This document shows, piece after piece, positions 38,522 through 51,094 of a stretch of DNA of 64,000 nt. Source of the stretch: Psettodes erumei (Eukaryota > Chordata > Actinopteri > Pleuronectiformes > Psettodidae); assembly GCA_016785225.1 (NCBI GenBank), contig JAFBJZ010000652.1, forward strand, positions 1,454,001 to 1,518,000, written 5' to 3'. Made by a program: the position numbers and the translations under genes. Position 1 is the first letter of the stretch. Each line of letters begins with the position of its first letter. The notes beneath the pieces are model-generated. The model was not told where the DNA came from and did no database searches. It saw only the letters and a list, made by a program, of their open reading frames with translations.

Positions 38522-41500
38522 CGCCCCCTTTACCTAATTCTCCATCTGCCGACACAAACGCCGGCAGCTGATGCGGATTTAAGTGGAGAAAATGCAAATT
38601 GACTGCAGGCTCCGCTCAGCCTCGTTACAACAGCAGAGAGAAGAAGAGTTACAGCGCGGTGTTTGTCTTTTTAATCTTCTTAAAACGAAGATGATTTATT
38701 GCTTCATTATAAATCTGTGCCTTAACATAAATATCTCATTTTCTTGGTGAGGAAGTTGTGATTTGGTTTAGTTGAAGTGACGCAGACTCACCACCAGGAG
38801 GCAGCGGTGCACCGGTCATCTGTCACTTTTAACTTTGACGACTGGCAGAACTGAGCGACATCCAGATGTTGCAGCGAAACTAACGAGGCTGTGATCAGTG
38901 AGACGCTGCTGCTACTTTGATAACCACTCTGCTCATGTCAGCTGCACACAGGCAGCACACACAAATTAGATCATCATCTTCATCATCATCATCATCACCA
39001 GAGCAGACTCACCCATGACTCTGGCTTGAACCTTGACCCTGACGCACACGTCCTCGTTGGTCTCGCTCAGCAGCAGCACCTCCTCGCACAGAACCCCCTC
39101 CTGCTGGGCCATGTACTCACACGTTACCTTAAGACCTCCTGGAAGACACACAGGCACGCAGAAAAACACAAACAGGAGGATTGTAAAGCCAACTTTTTCC
39201 AACACACTAACTTTTCCTTTGTCTCTTTTCGTGATGTTTGAAATGTGCAGCAGACTGCTGGCAGACAAAACAAACAGAATGTCGTCATGATGACGAGCAC
39301 GTAAATACAGCTGACTGATGAGTAAACAAATACACACACTTTCCAGAGGGTGTGACAGCAAGCTGAAAGTAAAGGTCAGTAAACTGCCCCCACAACAGGC
39401 GCGTAGTGGGCATCACTCCCAGAAACATCGCCGGATCAACTTTGGCCCAAACAAACAGGTTTAGATGCAAATGGGAAATCCACATTTTTTTAAATGCCTG
39501 CTCGGGTGCCAGATGTTTGGGTTTCACAGCAGTTACAGCAAAAACATCTGAAAGTGGAGTTTGTTTGTTGTCATGATTCTTCGGCGGTGGTTTGCTGAGC
39601 GAGCGCCGTCTGAAACGCTGTAATCCTCAGCCATCTGCTACGCTCAGACCAACAAGCACACAGCAAACTTGTTTTTTTATTTGCATATTGCACTCTGATT
39701 AAATGCTGCAGCATGGGAATATGAAGGCCCCGCGCGACAGGCCAAAGCCTGATATGAATAAAAACCCATTGAAAAGGAGGGATTTCAGTCACGAGTGACA
39801 TTTTCGAGTTTGCAGTTTGACCTGAGGCGACACTCTCGCCAGAGCACTTTGCTTTGAGGGATTAGATCTAAATGTAACACGCGCTGGAGCAATAATAATA
39901 ATACTGCTGTGTCATGTGTGCCATGATTGTGTGAAGTGCGGGCGGGGTTAAAGGTGAGAGACTGTGATATGTGCTCTGCAAAGTTACACCGAGTTCATCC
40001 AGCCTGCAAACGTAAACCAGTGGTTCCCAACACTTTCTTTCCACTGCACTGTCCAAGGGGGTGGGGGTGGGTGGGGGTCACAAAAACTACCTCTGGGGAA
40101 AGGTTTGACTCATTTACTGAAATAGCTCTTAACCGTGTCCTTCCTCCTTCCAGTCCAGATGGGAGAAGCGACCAAAACGTTAATGTGGTTTGAAGTAATT
40201 ACCGCGCACTCACAGTTATTATTAAGCTTGAAAGCAGCAGTGATTCACTTTTTGGTCGTTTTTAGCCCCACGTCTCGTCTCTCGGGCTGCACGCACCACT
40301 CAGGGCAGTTTTATCGCTCTTAGCCACAGCAGGGTTAAAGAGAGTGACAACAAGCCGTCCGTCTGCCGCGACGTTCCCACGTCAGCGTCACGCTGTTCAG
40401 CGTTTGTCAGGCTGTGAGACCATCCAGCTGCTGGGAAGTCGTTTTACGATATTAAACTGTAAAAAATCACTTCAGGGAAGCTTGACAAACACTCGACTGA
40501 AACCATGACCCACTGCTTTGAAATAATTACAGAAACCTCAACTTATATTGTTATGACTGTTTTCCTAATTAGATTCTTTTCTCGTGGCCAAGAGGATTTT
40601 CTGCTCTGGCAGTTTCATGAAAAGTGGTTTTATTAATATTTGGAAAAACTAATGAAATGTGAGCTTTGTTTATCCACACACACACACACTCTCGCCATCT
40701 CACCCTCCGGCGCTGGTGTGATGTCCGTGATGCGGAGGTGTGGACTGGGCACGGGCGCCGGGCACACGTCCTTCCCCAGAGCCGGGACCTCGGGCAGGTG
40801 GAAGACGATTTCATAACGGTGCTGCGTCTTCAGGAAGCCGACCTGCAGCGAGGGAGAGGGGCGGATATGAATGAGGTTGAAAGAAAAAGAGTCAAGTAAA
40901 AGGTTCGGCCATTTGGAGGAAATACAATGGTGCCTTTCTCCTTTGGAATAATCCAACTGCACCATAGGGAGGGAGGGTTTGGCCTCATACAGCAAATCCA
41001 TTACAGCTCAATGAACGAAGGATTAATTCTTATGAGTAACGTGGAGAAGTGGCTCTCATACACCGTTGGGCTGAGTTTTCCATGAAGGATTCCTCTAATT
41101 GAAATCATTATTTGTTGCTCTGCTGGTTTTAATCTGCTACAATTCCAGCCTGATGGGAAATAAACCGGCGTCAGTCTCGTTTCGCTCAACTCCAAAAACC
41201 TGACACTAATCCCACGTGAACAGGCTTCGTCAGCAGGTGGAGAGTTTGCACTCAGCCACGGCTACACCTTGTGCTGCAGCAGCGTTTATTATCCTCAATT
41301 ATTCAATTTAAAGCTGATTAAACAAATATATGTGGCAGCTGCAGGACGACCACTAAAATTATTTTCAGAATTTCAAAAAACTGAACAATTACCTTGTTCA
41401 TTTATAATGTTTCTTTTTTTTTAAAAAAAAAGTTAATTTCTGTTTGACAGTACAGGACAAAGAAGACTGGAATTTTAGGAAATTAAAAAAAAAAATGGTG

Positions 41501-44500
41501 GCAAACTCAGATATTTCTTGCCAACATGCAGAAAATCCCACGAGGTGAAGCAGTGAGAGAGACAGAGAGGCAGCGTGAAGAGCGGCAGCCGCGTGAAATT
41601 CAGCAAAGAGAAAAATTCATGAGGGGGCTGTCGACAGGGACGAGCCGGGGGAAGCCTCACAGAGGAGACGGCGGACGAAAAGAGAGGAGACAGCGGGGAA
41701 GAGCAGGCGAGGAGAGATAAGCCCGGAGCCCCTCCCCAGCTCCAGCCGCCGCCGGCAGCCTGGGCCCAGCGCGACCCGCGGGGGCTGCACCAGGAGAGAG
41801 AGCAGTAACGGTTGTGTGAGCGCCGTCCCACGCACGTCCACCGACCGCGAGCCGACTCGCAAATGGGATTCACAGTGCGAGCGTCACGCTGTGGACGTAA
41901 AAACAAGAGGCGTGAAATGCGTCAAAAAAGTGATTTGAATCATTTCAGTTTGTGATGTGCTGTTGTTGTACACACATGCAGCATGCGCAACGCACAGACG
42001 CACACCGCTCGGCACTTCACCCCAAACAATGGTGTGATTCTTCAGTGGAGTGGAAGGGAAATACCACACATTTTATGAAGTTGTATGTCACTTCACATTC
42101 TGTACTCATGAATATGAAACACTGCCGGCAACGCTGCAAAATAACAGTCCTTTTAACGCGACGGTTCAAACTGCTCAGCGCTGAAGCTCTTGTGTGTATA
42201 TCGCTCACGTTTCTCTGCGCCATCAGGATGTGACATCAGAGCTTCAGCAGCTGGGACGGCTCGGAGCCGTTTGATTCGCACTATGGCGCCTCCGGTCTTC
42301 TTCCCCCGCAGCGGCCCGGGTTCTCTCCTTCACGGTCAGTTTGTGCCTCTCATGCTTCGCCAGGCTGTGGTTCCACATCTTACGATGCTCTGGAACATCA
42401 TCCGGCCGCTCGCTGCACTCAGCCTCCATCAGCTCAGATATAAAGTTTCTGCTGTGGACACCTGAGTGCGGCTCGTGGTAAATCACCTGCCTCAGGTCAG
42501 AGACCTTCTCCTGTGTTTTGGTGACATTTCCAACGAGACAGTTGACGTCAGAGCACTTGATGAAGGCGTCTCATTCATCGTGGTACGCAGGAGGGTCCAT
42601 GTTGCAGGGGACAACGAATAAAACAATCTAATTCACGCCACACCTTGCTTTGTGAGTGTGTGTGTGTGTGTGTGTGTGTCATCATCATCATCATCAGGCT
42701 GGTTTAAAAACGGCGTGGCCTCAGCTGATCTCTGCAGCACCAGCAGCTGCTCAGTAACCACAACGAAAATCACCTTGAATCCAAACTGCTACCCACGCTC
42801 CCGCCTTGTCTGCGGTCGGCCTGCGAGGATCGCCGACCACCCTCCCCTCCCTCTCTCTCTCCCTGGCCGTTTCCATAGCAACCCCACCCTCAGCTCCACG
42901 ATGAGCCACGATGTTTGCTGCGCCCACTCTCACGCGCACTCAAAGAGCTTTGAGAGGGTCTCGCGCAACTGCGAAGGTCACAGCGTGGCGACTCTTAAGC
43001 AAACTGACTCGTCGTGAATCAGCGCTGGGGAAGACGTCGTCGCCTTTGGGATTTTGGCACGAGTTAGAAACTGTGGAAAACCTGAGAACGCTCTGAAGGG
43101 CTTTAATGTGGTGTCCACGCTGAAACATGCCGGCCGCTTCACTGAGAAATAAAAGGACGCACAAAGCCGGCTTTGAACTGCTCCCGGATCAGGAGCCGCC
43201 TCGGGGCGTCCTCGCCCGACATCTGATCAGGGGAGTCGTTGTGAGGCGCGACGCTGCTTTGAGCTAAATATTGACAGCACACGCTCACGGCGGCGGTGCG
43301 AACACGCTGATGTTAGCAGGTCTGATGTTTACCGTGGTCACACGCTCTGTTTGTCGGTGTCCTACGGGCAAGGCTGATATTTTGACAAAGTTCGGCACCT
43401 TCTTCTTTTTTGGGTCCCGAGTCGAGCACATCCGGGGATTCTTGTTTAACACGCCGACAGTAAGATGAGATATCGCTGCTCTGCGCCTTTATAGCTGACA
43501 GAGGAGATTAACAGCGAGGAGAAAAAAAGATTTTAATCTTCTCCTGGAGGTTTTTCGCAGATAAAATCTCGACCAGCGCTCGTGAGGGGACACGCTCAAT
43601 CAAAGAGTTACCTCCAAATGCGACTGTGCATCCTGCACTTGGAAGCGAAGGGGAGGGACGGGGAAACTGTCAGGGGCCCACACAGATGTGACCTCATGTC
43701 ATATCCAGATCAAATCACTCTGATTGATCGGTCTGATTCCATCTCCAGTATTGCAGCTTGGGTTCGCCCGGGCTTTTATTTAGATTGACGAGCACTGGTC
43801 TGATTCACCTGAGGATGAGATGATACGGGACAATGTGCCTTTATGCGCTTTGTGTTGCGCAACTGGCCTTTAAGCCTCCCGGTCTCATTCAGCCTGCTCA
43901 CATTTGTTTTAGTTCAGTTCTAAATGTAATCCACAGAGATCTTATTACCATGAAAGGACTATTCATTTGGACTTGGATGGAGTTATCTGCCGCACTGAAC
44001 GACGTCTGCAGGCTGGAGGCAAACAACCGCAGACCACTGTTTGGAGCATGTGACGATGCCTGATGATAAGTGAGCTCCTAATGAAGCGGCGCCTCCGAAC
44101 ACGTCCAGTATTTCAGCGAGATTCGTTCGAAACCGAACGGTTTCACACCAGATCATCATGAGGTTGCAAAGTGTGATGCTTTTCGACAAACACAGCAAAA
44201 GCTGTGCCAAAAAACGATCGCGTTACAGATACATGTTTTACTTTTACATATCAAATAACGACCACACCACAGCTTTGGCTCCTGTGCCAGAGCCCTGACA
44301 GCTCCTGCAAGGTTAAACACACCTTGACCATGAAGTTGCCGTCATCCTCTGGAGTCACCATGACGATGGAGTCGTGCAGCTTTTCGTCGAAGTGGACGTG
44401 CGACGGGGCTCCGGCGGCGGGGGGTTCCTCTGAGAAGCGCACGCCCCCCGCCTTCGCACAACCTGCAAAAAAAAAAAAAAGCGAGAGAGAGGAAGAGAAG

Positions 44501-47500
44501 GTGGGAAGTGAACACGAGCTCTCACGCTGAGCGGCTTTAAAAAGGGAGGAAAAGACGCGTTAAAGCGGCGGCGGCTGATTCCTTTCAGTGAGATAATGGA
44601 GCGCGCGTCACTTTCCAGTCACTCGACCCCTGCTCGGCGAGTAAGGAGCTGTTGAGGCCTGCGACGTACTTATGCACACATGCAGCGCACAATACCCATT
44701 ATCATATAGTGCATTTCACAACAGGAGCGCGCTGAGGTAGAAAGAGGCGGGGGAGAAAGACGTAGAGAAAACTGAAAAAAAAAAAATCCTAACACATTCA
44801 TATATTCAGGTGACCTCATACTGTGAGCAAACTTTTCTTCCCAGTGATATTACATTACATTACGTTACAGAGGTCGTCTCCGCGGGATCTCCGTCTCCAA
44901 ACAGAAGGGCTTAAAGACGTTAGGGCTCACAAGATAAACATATCATTTCCCTGCAGGTTTTGGTGCTCTCCTCTGAGACATGGCTGATAGTTTTTCTTCT
45001 GCTGCCCAGGCCTCTCACTCCCAGCGTGGGAGATGGAAACTTGTCCCCCCCACACACATTATTATTAATACTAATAATGCTCTGAGGCATAAAACAGTTT
45101 GGTCTGAATTAGTTTGGGTCTGATTAAAGAGCATCTTTTTCCCAGGCCTCAAAGGAGTGTAAAACATGTGCTGAGGCTACACAACACGAGGGAGTCAAAC
45201 GACACAAAAATACACCAGGCTGACCTTCTCTGCTCCACGACAACAACCTTTTAAATGTTTATTAACTCTTCTATTAATAGAAGGCCATCGCCACCAGTGG
45301 GACTTATCTGTCCATTTGAATATGAATGTCATTTCTCAGAAAAAACTCTGGAAAAATGCTGCCGCCGAGTGTGTTTGACACACACACACACTTCCTGGGC
45401 ACTGTGTTGCTCGTTACCATCCTTCCAATTAGCCTCGATTCAGTCCAAACTTCAAAAGGTGCTCCAATCAGCAGCATCCATCACCGTGCCTCTTTGTGCT
45501 GCAGCCAGGATCGCTGATTGCCAACTCCAAACACCGTGTGACAACGAGGCGCAGATAACGCACGTTTCCTAATCACCTTCTAAAATAAAAAACAAAACAA
45601 AAACGTGATCTACTTTGACAACTAGGTATTATGTCACTGCTTCTCTGCCTCACAGCAAACACCCTGAAATCATGAGGAGATTTTATTTCTCAAAATCCTT
45701 TTCCAAAGAAGAAAAAAAAACACAATAAAGTTGGATTATCTGTCGCTCTGGACCAGAAAGTCAGACAGAAATGTGACTTCCTCTGCCAAGTCACGATAAA
45801 GCCGCCATGTGGTGAAGTTGGTGCCATCTGTGTTAATTATTAATGATATAACAGAGCAGAGCCAGATAATAATGACACATTCATCCTGAAGAGCAAACAC
45901 AATACTGAACTTCTCATTCTGAAACAACAGCACGTGTGAGTCTGGGTGCGTCATTACATTAAAACTGCCTTAATTATTAGATTTGGAAATTATAGTTATA
46001 TGATCGGGGTCACGTTATGTTGAAGCCATATGTTCCCATACTGTACACTGTGGTTAATATTACAGAGACAGTCTTACAGTACATTCAGCTGAGTCCATAC
46101 ACCAGCCTTGCATTGTGTGCAGCGCAGGCCGTCACTGTCCCACTTGGGCCCGGTTCCATTAAACTTTTATTCAGGCTCATATCAGAGATTAGAAATCCTT
46201 GCTATCAGCAATGTGGGTCACCATAATGAGTTCAGGAGTTACATCATGTTCCATATGGGCAGCGTCACTGTGCACGGATGGATGGGTGGAAATGAGGAGC
46301 GCGATAGTGCAGGACGCCTCGTCGCCTTAATAACATCGAGACGAGACGTGCGGGAGGTGGAGGAACTTAAAACAGGATTTATTACGTCTGCCGTCCTCCA
46401 CGGCGCAATCTCCCAAAGTCCAGACGAAAGATAAGGAGTCAGGGGCGGGTCAGCATCTGAAAATGAGTTTTCTTATCTGCTGACGCGCCTTCACTTATGC
46501 TAAAACACGTCGGCGCATTAATAACCAGTTTTCTCCAAATTAATAAACCAACCGTTTGACTAAAGAGATTACAGAAGATAAGGCTGATGGGGAACTATAT
46601 AAAACTAATACCCTCAACATTTAACACCAATAAAAGGCAGCTATTTGTGGTATTTATGAATATTTTTGTAGTTAATAAATCTACAAATGTAGATTATCCT
46701 GATAGTCATGATGCTTTCCAACAACTTTTGAAGTGATTGGACCTCGGCCCACATTTGTTCGGGCTCATGCTTCAGAGTGCTGACCTTTCTCACCGGAGTC
46801 CTTCAGTTTACTGATGTAAACGTCCAGCATGTGCTGAATTTCAACAGCTCGCCCCTGCCAAAGCACGAGCTCAGTGACTTCAAATGTGGAGACCGTCACA
46901 TATCTGATGTGTGTGAAGGTGCTTGGTTTCTTTCTCTGAGCCCAACTACGAGGTGATGACTGACACAATCAACCAAGAGTTGCTGAATTTAACGTCGCAC
47001 AACAATGAATGTATGTATAATGTCGGTCATCTATAGAACATAGGTGTGTTTTTCTCCTCTGAAGACTAAAAGCTTTACGACAATGATCTAATTACCCGAT
47101 GGGACCTGGGATACGCAGTTACTGCTCCCACAGTAAGAGGCTTTTTTCTGCATGAAGCCTAGAAGTTCAAACAATGGGGCTTCATGACTGTAATTACATT
47201 CACGTGGCGCACAATGAGGCTTCATAATGATGGGCTTTCACGCGGCGGGGCGGCCCATCAGCACATTACACCACGTAAAGAGAGCGGAGTTTTCACATTG
47301 GAGGGCGCCAGAAATTATCCATTCAAGAAATTCGACAAGTATTCAGGGGAAATGATCAGAAGCTGGCTCTGATTGGAGGAAGAGAAACATCTCAGAAACG
47401 GGCGTTGTGATATTATATTCACTGAACCAGAACGACAGATCGACCCGCTGATTTCTGCTTATTCTCCCCGAGGACAACAAAGCATATGTTCATTTTCAGA

Positions 47501-50083
47501 GAGTAAATTCACAACCAGAGCTGAGCTGTTCTGCTTCTCATCTCGACATTATCAGCTAACACTCTTATCCCTGTTCCCTTTATAACAGTTTACTGTATTT
47601 TTCTTCTTCTTATCTGTATAAAGTTTCAATGAGGCTTGGCTGTGAATAGTAATTCCTATTACAGTTTTCTTTGAATGGCGTCCACAGTGCTCCTAACTAC
47701 AAAATTGTCCTGCATTTTTATAGCATTGTGTGTTTTTAGCATATTTTGGCTTGGAAAGCTGACAGAAAAACAAAAGGCCGACACCCCTGAGCCTCAGCTG
47801 CGACTGCTGTGAAGCCAGAGCCACAAATCACAGCTGAATTCAAACTGCCTCATTACTGCAGGTGGCAACCAAACAAACACAGTCGCAGAGCTGCCGAATC
47901 AAGTCCGAATCCAAAATGAAAATGATCCCTTTCCTAAAAAGCCTCCGGCTCAGAAACAGAGGCTTAAACTGGCTGATTGCAAACTGCACCTTGACTCCTC
48001 CACTTTACTTTTTTGAAGTCTTCGATCTTGGACGTTTAATCAGGAAATCCAACCTTTGCTAACGAGAGTTTTCGTGCCCAGTCCTCCATCACCTCATCCT
48101 CTTGGCCCAGACTCAACAGTAACTCACATCAACCCGTCACCTCGGGACATAAATCTGCTTGTTAGGTTGGCGATGTTAACACGAGCTAAGACCATTTGTA
48201 ACTTCACAGCGTTAATGCGTTATTGATTAATGTTGGTGCTTTTCTGCACCTGGAAACACTATGAACTCCTGGGGGGGGCGACAAGTCAGTTACACATTGT
48301 TTATGCAGAAACACGGTGTGATGTCACCGACAGGTTTCACCTCCACTGTCGTCGCTGCCGTTATTAATTTATGGGGCTGCTGCCTTGTTTACACAGGAAA
48401 CACGTATCTGTCACTGCATTATTTTGGGGATGGTCCTTCTTTTCTTCTCGACTCTTTCTGCACTGTTGTCGTTTCACTTCACATTTGTACTTGGCGTACC
48501 TGCACGTACACCAGCAGCATCACAGCAGCCGTGGGGCTGCAGGCCAAGCCTCTGTGTCAGGCTCATTAACACAACACTGAGCTCCGTGGCCTTTTAGATG
48601 GGTTTGCTAATCCCAGACAGAGCGAGAGTAGGGGCTTACCCTCTCAGCGGTCAGATGCACGCGCACACGCAAATTAACGCTGAACTGGCTTATTTCAGAT
48701 TAGTCCTCTGTCAGTGATATCTGCTGAATATTCAGCCAGTCTTCTCCTTCCAACCGGAGTCTGCAGGTTTGTGCAGGAAAGTCAACACTACCATAAAAGA
48801 AGCACCTGAGTTTGGTTTCGCAGCCTTTTGCTGCCCCCACCCACCCGTATATATCAAAAAAAAAGCAACAAACACTCTTCCTGTGACATTTCAGTCAATC
48901 TGAAGTACATAAAAAATACACTTTGTAAAATGCCATCAACAGGAAGTCAATAAAGAGGCTCCCTTTGCAGCGGCCTTCATTCAGTGACCTTATCAAAGAG
49001 AACAAAGGCCTGCAGAGTGGTCCTTGAAGACATCAAGCACCCGCGCTCCTCCGGCTAAGAGAGCGGGCGCACTCATCTAGTAATATACACGAGACCAGTC
49101 ATTTACAGCTTCTTTCGCTCCAACCGGTTTTTATTGAGACATTTCTCCTTCTCAGGAAATAAATGTGCTTGCCTCGACAAAAGTCTGACGCAGAGACGAC
49201 CCGCCCACAACTTACACAGCCTGCTCCTGCGAAGCCCACTGGAAAAAAAGGGAAAAAAAGAATTGATTGCAAATTTAAATTGAATTGATTTTCCTCCCTG
49301 AAATGTCTCCAGGCTGTCTTACTTGTGAAAAGGTTAATTTGGGTTTCTCGATCACAATAAATTACACCGAAGAATTTGTCACTCTGTTTTTTTTCTGCCC
49401 CTTTTATTGCAGCAGTCAATCTCTTCTGAGAACTACTGGATGCAAGGCAAAGATTAAGGAAGTCTGATTCACCTACAGCAGATTATAGGATATAGGAGCT
49501 TCATTATGATCACTTCCTGGCTGGGTGAAAGGGCTTATATATGATGAAAGTAATCCATGAAGTGCACTAAAATGTAGCTTTGATATGTGTGTGTTATATG
49601 AGATTTCAGTTACTCTATGCACCTGTTCACGTCTTCGTTATTTTTGTAAATCGCTCTGCTCTTGGTCCTGAACCTTCAAATCAAATGTCAGGGAAAGAGA
49701 CTGAGGAATTAAAAGGAGAAGGCGAGTGGGGCCTACGGGAAATCAGATCTGGATTTAGAAAGCGGGTTTAACGTGGTGGTTTCCTTTCTGGGACCAGCGG
49801 TCAGGGCTTTTTTCTCCTGACCGGCCTCACTTCCTCTAAAATTCATGCAATATACTGTGGCTCTTTTTTTTTCAGCCTACTGGCAGGAGGCTGAATGATT
49901 TACCAGCACTTCAAACAACAGACCACTTGATCCCAAGATGCAGACATTTTGATCCTGGGTTAGCCTCGAATATTAAATACTGTTTGTCCTGTCCACCTCA
50001 AGCGGTTTCCTCAGTATCACAGAAGCAGTGAATAGCAAAATGAAGCAGAAAAAAAAACACTCACTCTTTTTAGCAGCAGCCAT
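37747..50083 (-). CDS. adissp: Adipose-secreted signalling protein, C20orf27 orthologue (5 coding exons, 174 aa)
   Basis: This is the fish orthologue of human C20orf27 (mouse 1700037H04Rik, now ADISSP), a small conserved vertebrate protein reported as an adipocyte-secreted signalling protein and as a signalling regulator inside cells. Coding exons are 50065-50083, 44323-44462, 40704-40842, 39013-39138 and 37747-37847. All junctions are GT-AG and phases agree (1, 0, 1, 1). The sum is 525 nt, giving 174 residues plus stop, the same length as human. Diagnostic segments are SHVHFDEKLHDSIVMVT (exon 2), VGFLKTQHRYEI (exon 3), CEYMAQQEGVL and CVRVKVQARVM (exon 4), and RHHGTPMLLEGV plus ELEYDSEQSDW and terminal GFD (exon 5). 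No signal peptide or membrane segment is visible, which fits the human protein. The least certain part is the 19-nt first coding exon (MAAAKK), which resembles human MAAANK. Introns 1-4 are 5.6, 3.5, 1.6 and 1.2 kb. Confidence 0.93.
38012..38082 (+). tRNA. tRNA-Gly (anticodon GCC)
   Basis: A 71-nt cloverleaf with paired acceptor arms GCATTGG/CCAATGC, A box TGGTTCAGTGG, anticodon GCC at 38044-38046 and B box GGTTCGATTCC. It is followed by a run of seven T as a Pol III terminator. It matches the standard vertebrate nuclear tRNA-Gly-GCC and needs no intron. It sits in adissp intron 4 on the opposite strand. Confidence 0.97.
38474..38515. repeat. (AC)21 microsatellite
   Basis: In adissp intron 4. 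Confidence 0.97.
38787..38807 (+). promoter_or_regulatory. CTCF-like site (plus orientation)
   Basis: CACCACCAGGAGGCAGCGG contains the CTCF core CCACCAGGAGGCAGC. It lies in adissp intron 4 and points away from the site at 37.08 kb. Confidence 0.4.
39013..39138 (-). CDS. adissp: adissp coding exon 4
   Basis: This exon encodes GLKVTCEYMAQQEGVLCEE, LLLSETNEDVCVRVKVQ and ARVM. The acceptor is cttccag and the donor is ATGG|gtgagt. It is 126 nt. Confidence 0.95.
40704..40842 (-). CDS. adissp: adissp coding exon 3
   Basis: This exon encodes VGFLKTQHRYEIVFHLPEV, LGKDVCPAPVPSPHLRI and ITPAPEG. The acceptor is ctgcag and the donor is GAGG|gtgaga. It is 139 nt and ends in phase 1, which matches the next exon. 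Confidence 0.95.
40843..44322 (-). other. adissp: adissp intron 2
   Basis: 3.5 kb. It contains a coding-like block at 42244-42600 (minus), a GT/CAT compound repeat near 42.65-42.70 kb and otherwise unremarkable sequence. Confidence 0.7.
42244..42600 (-). pseudogene. Unrecognised coding-like block with one in-frame stop (possible retrocopy)
   Basis: From ATG at 42598-42600 a 119-codon frame runs to TGA at 42244-42246, interrupted only by TGA at codon 10 (42571-42573). After the stop it reads in an ordinary, charged protein style (KCSDVNCLVGNVTKTQEKV, SELMEAECSERPDDVPEHR, HSLAKHERHKLTVKERT). There is no repeat or low-complexity content. I do not recognise the protein. It lies in adissp intron 2 on the same strand and has no clear splice sites, which would suit an old processed copy. 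It could also be a chance open frame. Confidence 0.3.
44323..44462 (-). CDS. adissp: adissp coding exon 2
   Basis: This exon encodes GVRFSEEPPAAG, the signature HVHFDEKLHDS and IVMVTPEDDGNFMVK. The acceptor is a long T-tract ending gcag and the donor is AAG|gtgtgt. It is 140 nt and matches human SHVHFDEKLHDSVVMVT closely. Confidence 0.95.
44463..50064 (-). other. adissp: adissp intron 1 (5.6 kb)
   Basis: No nested gene is recognised. A 68-codon coding-like frame at 46765-46968 (minus) is described under findings. Other content is unique-looking sequence with short homopolymers. Confidence 0.6.
50065..50083 (-). CDS. adissp: adissp first coding exon (MAAAKK, 19 nt)
   Basis: ATG plus five codons and one base are followed by the strong donor gtgagtg. 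Joining it to exon 2 gives an unbroken frame MAAAKKSCAKAGGVRF, comparable with MAAANKG at the human N-terminus. An upstream non-coding exon is likely but its acceptor is unclear. Confidence 0.65.
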
Positions 50084-50290
50084 GTCACAGGAATCGGTGC
50101 AGATCAAACACACTTGGACTCACGGTGTCACAGCCTTGTCATCTCAGCAGGCTGACCTCAGAAGGACCCTGCAAAACAAAGTTAGGATGGTGAGAAGTCG
50201 CAACACAGGCAGACAACAGTGGGCAGTGATTAAATCAATGGAGGGGCAGGAGGAGATAAGGTGGGAGCCCGCCACAGTAAGCCATCCCAG

Positions 50291-50325
<35 letters not shown>

Positions 50326-50879
50326 TCGGCTAAATCCACAGCCCCCAGGTCAGCCTGCATTTCAGCCCAGAGCACAGCTGTGCTGCACTGGTCGAGCCAG
50401 GAACACCAGAGACTCCCGACAGAGACTTCAATTAAAGGAAAACAACAAAAACAGTCTAAGAGGATTAGCTGGGGGCCAGAGCTGCTGTTCGTTGGCCGCG
50501 CACAGATGGAGAACGTTCATTACGCACTTACCAGAAATATAGAAATATAGAAAACACACTGTGTGTTTGTCTGCAGTGTGATGCATAACAACAAGTCACT
50601 GGCAGCACGTAAGCATGAGGGATGGTGGGCAGGTGTATTTAAATGGCCTGCCGCAGTAATACTCAAGGGAGCAGCCTTGTTTTCAGGCCGTGCTGCTGTT
50701 ACACAATTACAGCAATAACACACAGGCTCATTCTGACAAGTTTCTCCAAAGCTGCAACTTTATGTAACATTAAGAAGCAGGTGAAGGCATCGCGTGACCA
50801 CAACTAACTTGTTATATTGTTAGCCAAGTGTGAAAAACACCACTACAGCAATCTGTTTGCATGAGCAGAGAGAATGAGG

Positions 50880-50882
<3 letters not shown>

Positions 50883-50945
<63 letters not shown>
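50883..50945. repeat. (CA)31 microsatellite
   Basis: An uninterrupted CA run of about 63 bp. Confidence 0.98.
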
Positions 50946-50947
<2 letters not shown>

Positions 50948-51056
50948 CATGGTCAAGATTTATCGACTGCGTCTTCGAGAGAGGACTTGAAGGACTTATT
51001 TTCCCTTGAGATCAAAACTCTGAGGCACATTTGTGTCACAGCTTCACAAATGAGGG

Positions 51057-51058
<2 letters not shown>

Positions 51059-51090
<32 letters not shown>
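51059..51090. repeat. (CA)16 microsatellite
   Basis: A CA run followed by TACATACA. Confidence 0.97.

Positions 51091-51094
<4 letters not shown>

Larger units (their letters stand above)
37848..39012 (-). other. adissp: adissp intron 4
   Basis: 1.2 kb. It contains the plus-strand tRNA-Gly, an (AC)n tract, a CTCF-like motif near 38.79 kb and an ATC-rich stretch next to exon 4. Confidence 0.8.

Noticed and set aside
45255..45572. 105-codon plus-strand frame
   Set aside because: Faint resemblance to retroelement-like text, but no conserved motif is visible; too weak to call.
48261..48597. Overlapping plus-strand frames of 70-102 codons in adissp intron 1
   Set aside because: Three frames open at once in ordinary sequence, with no splice sites or family similarity.
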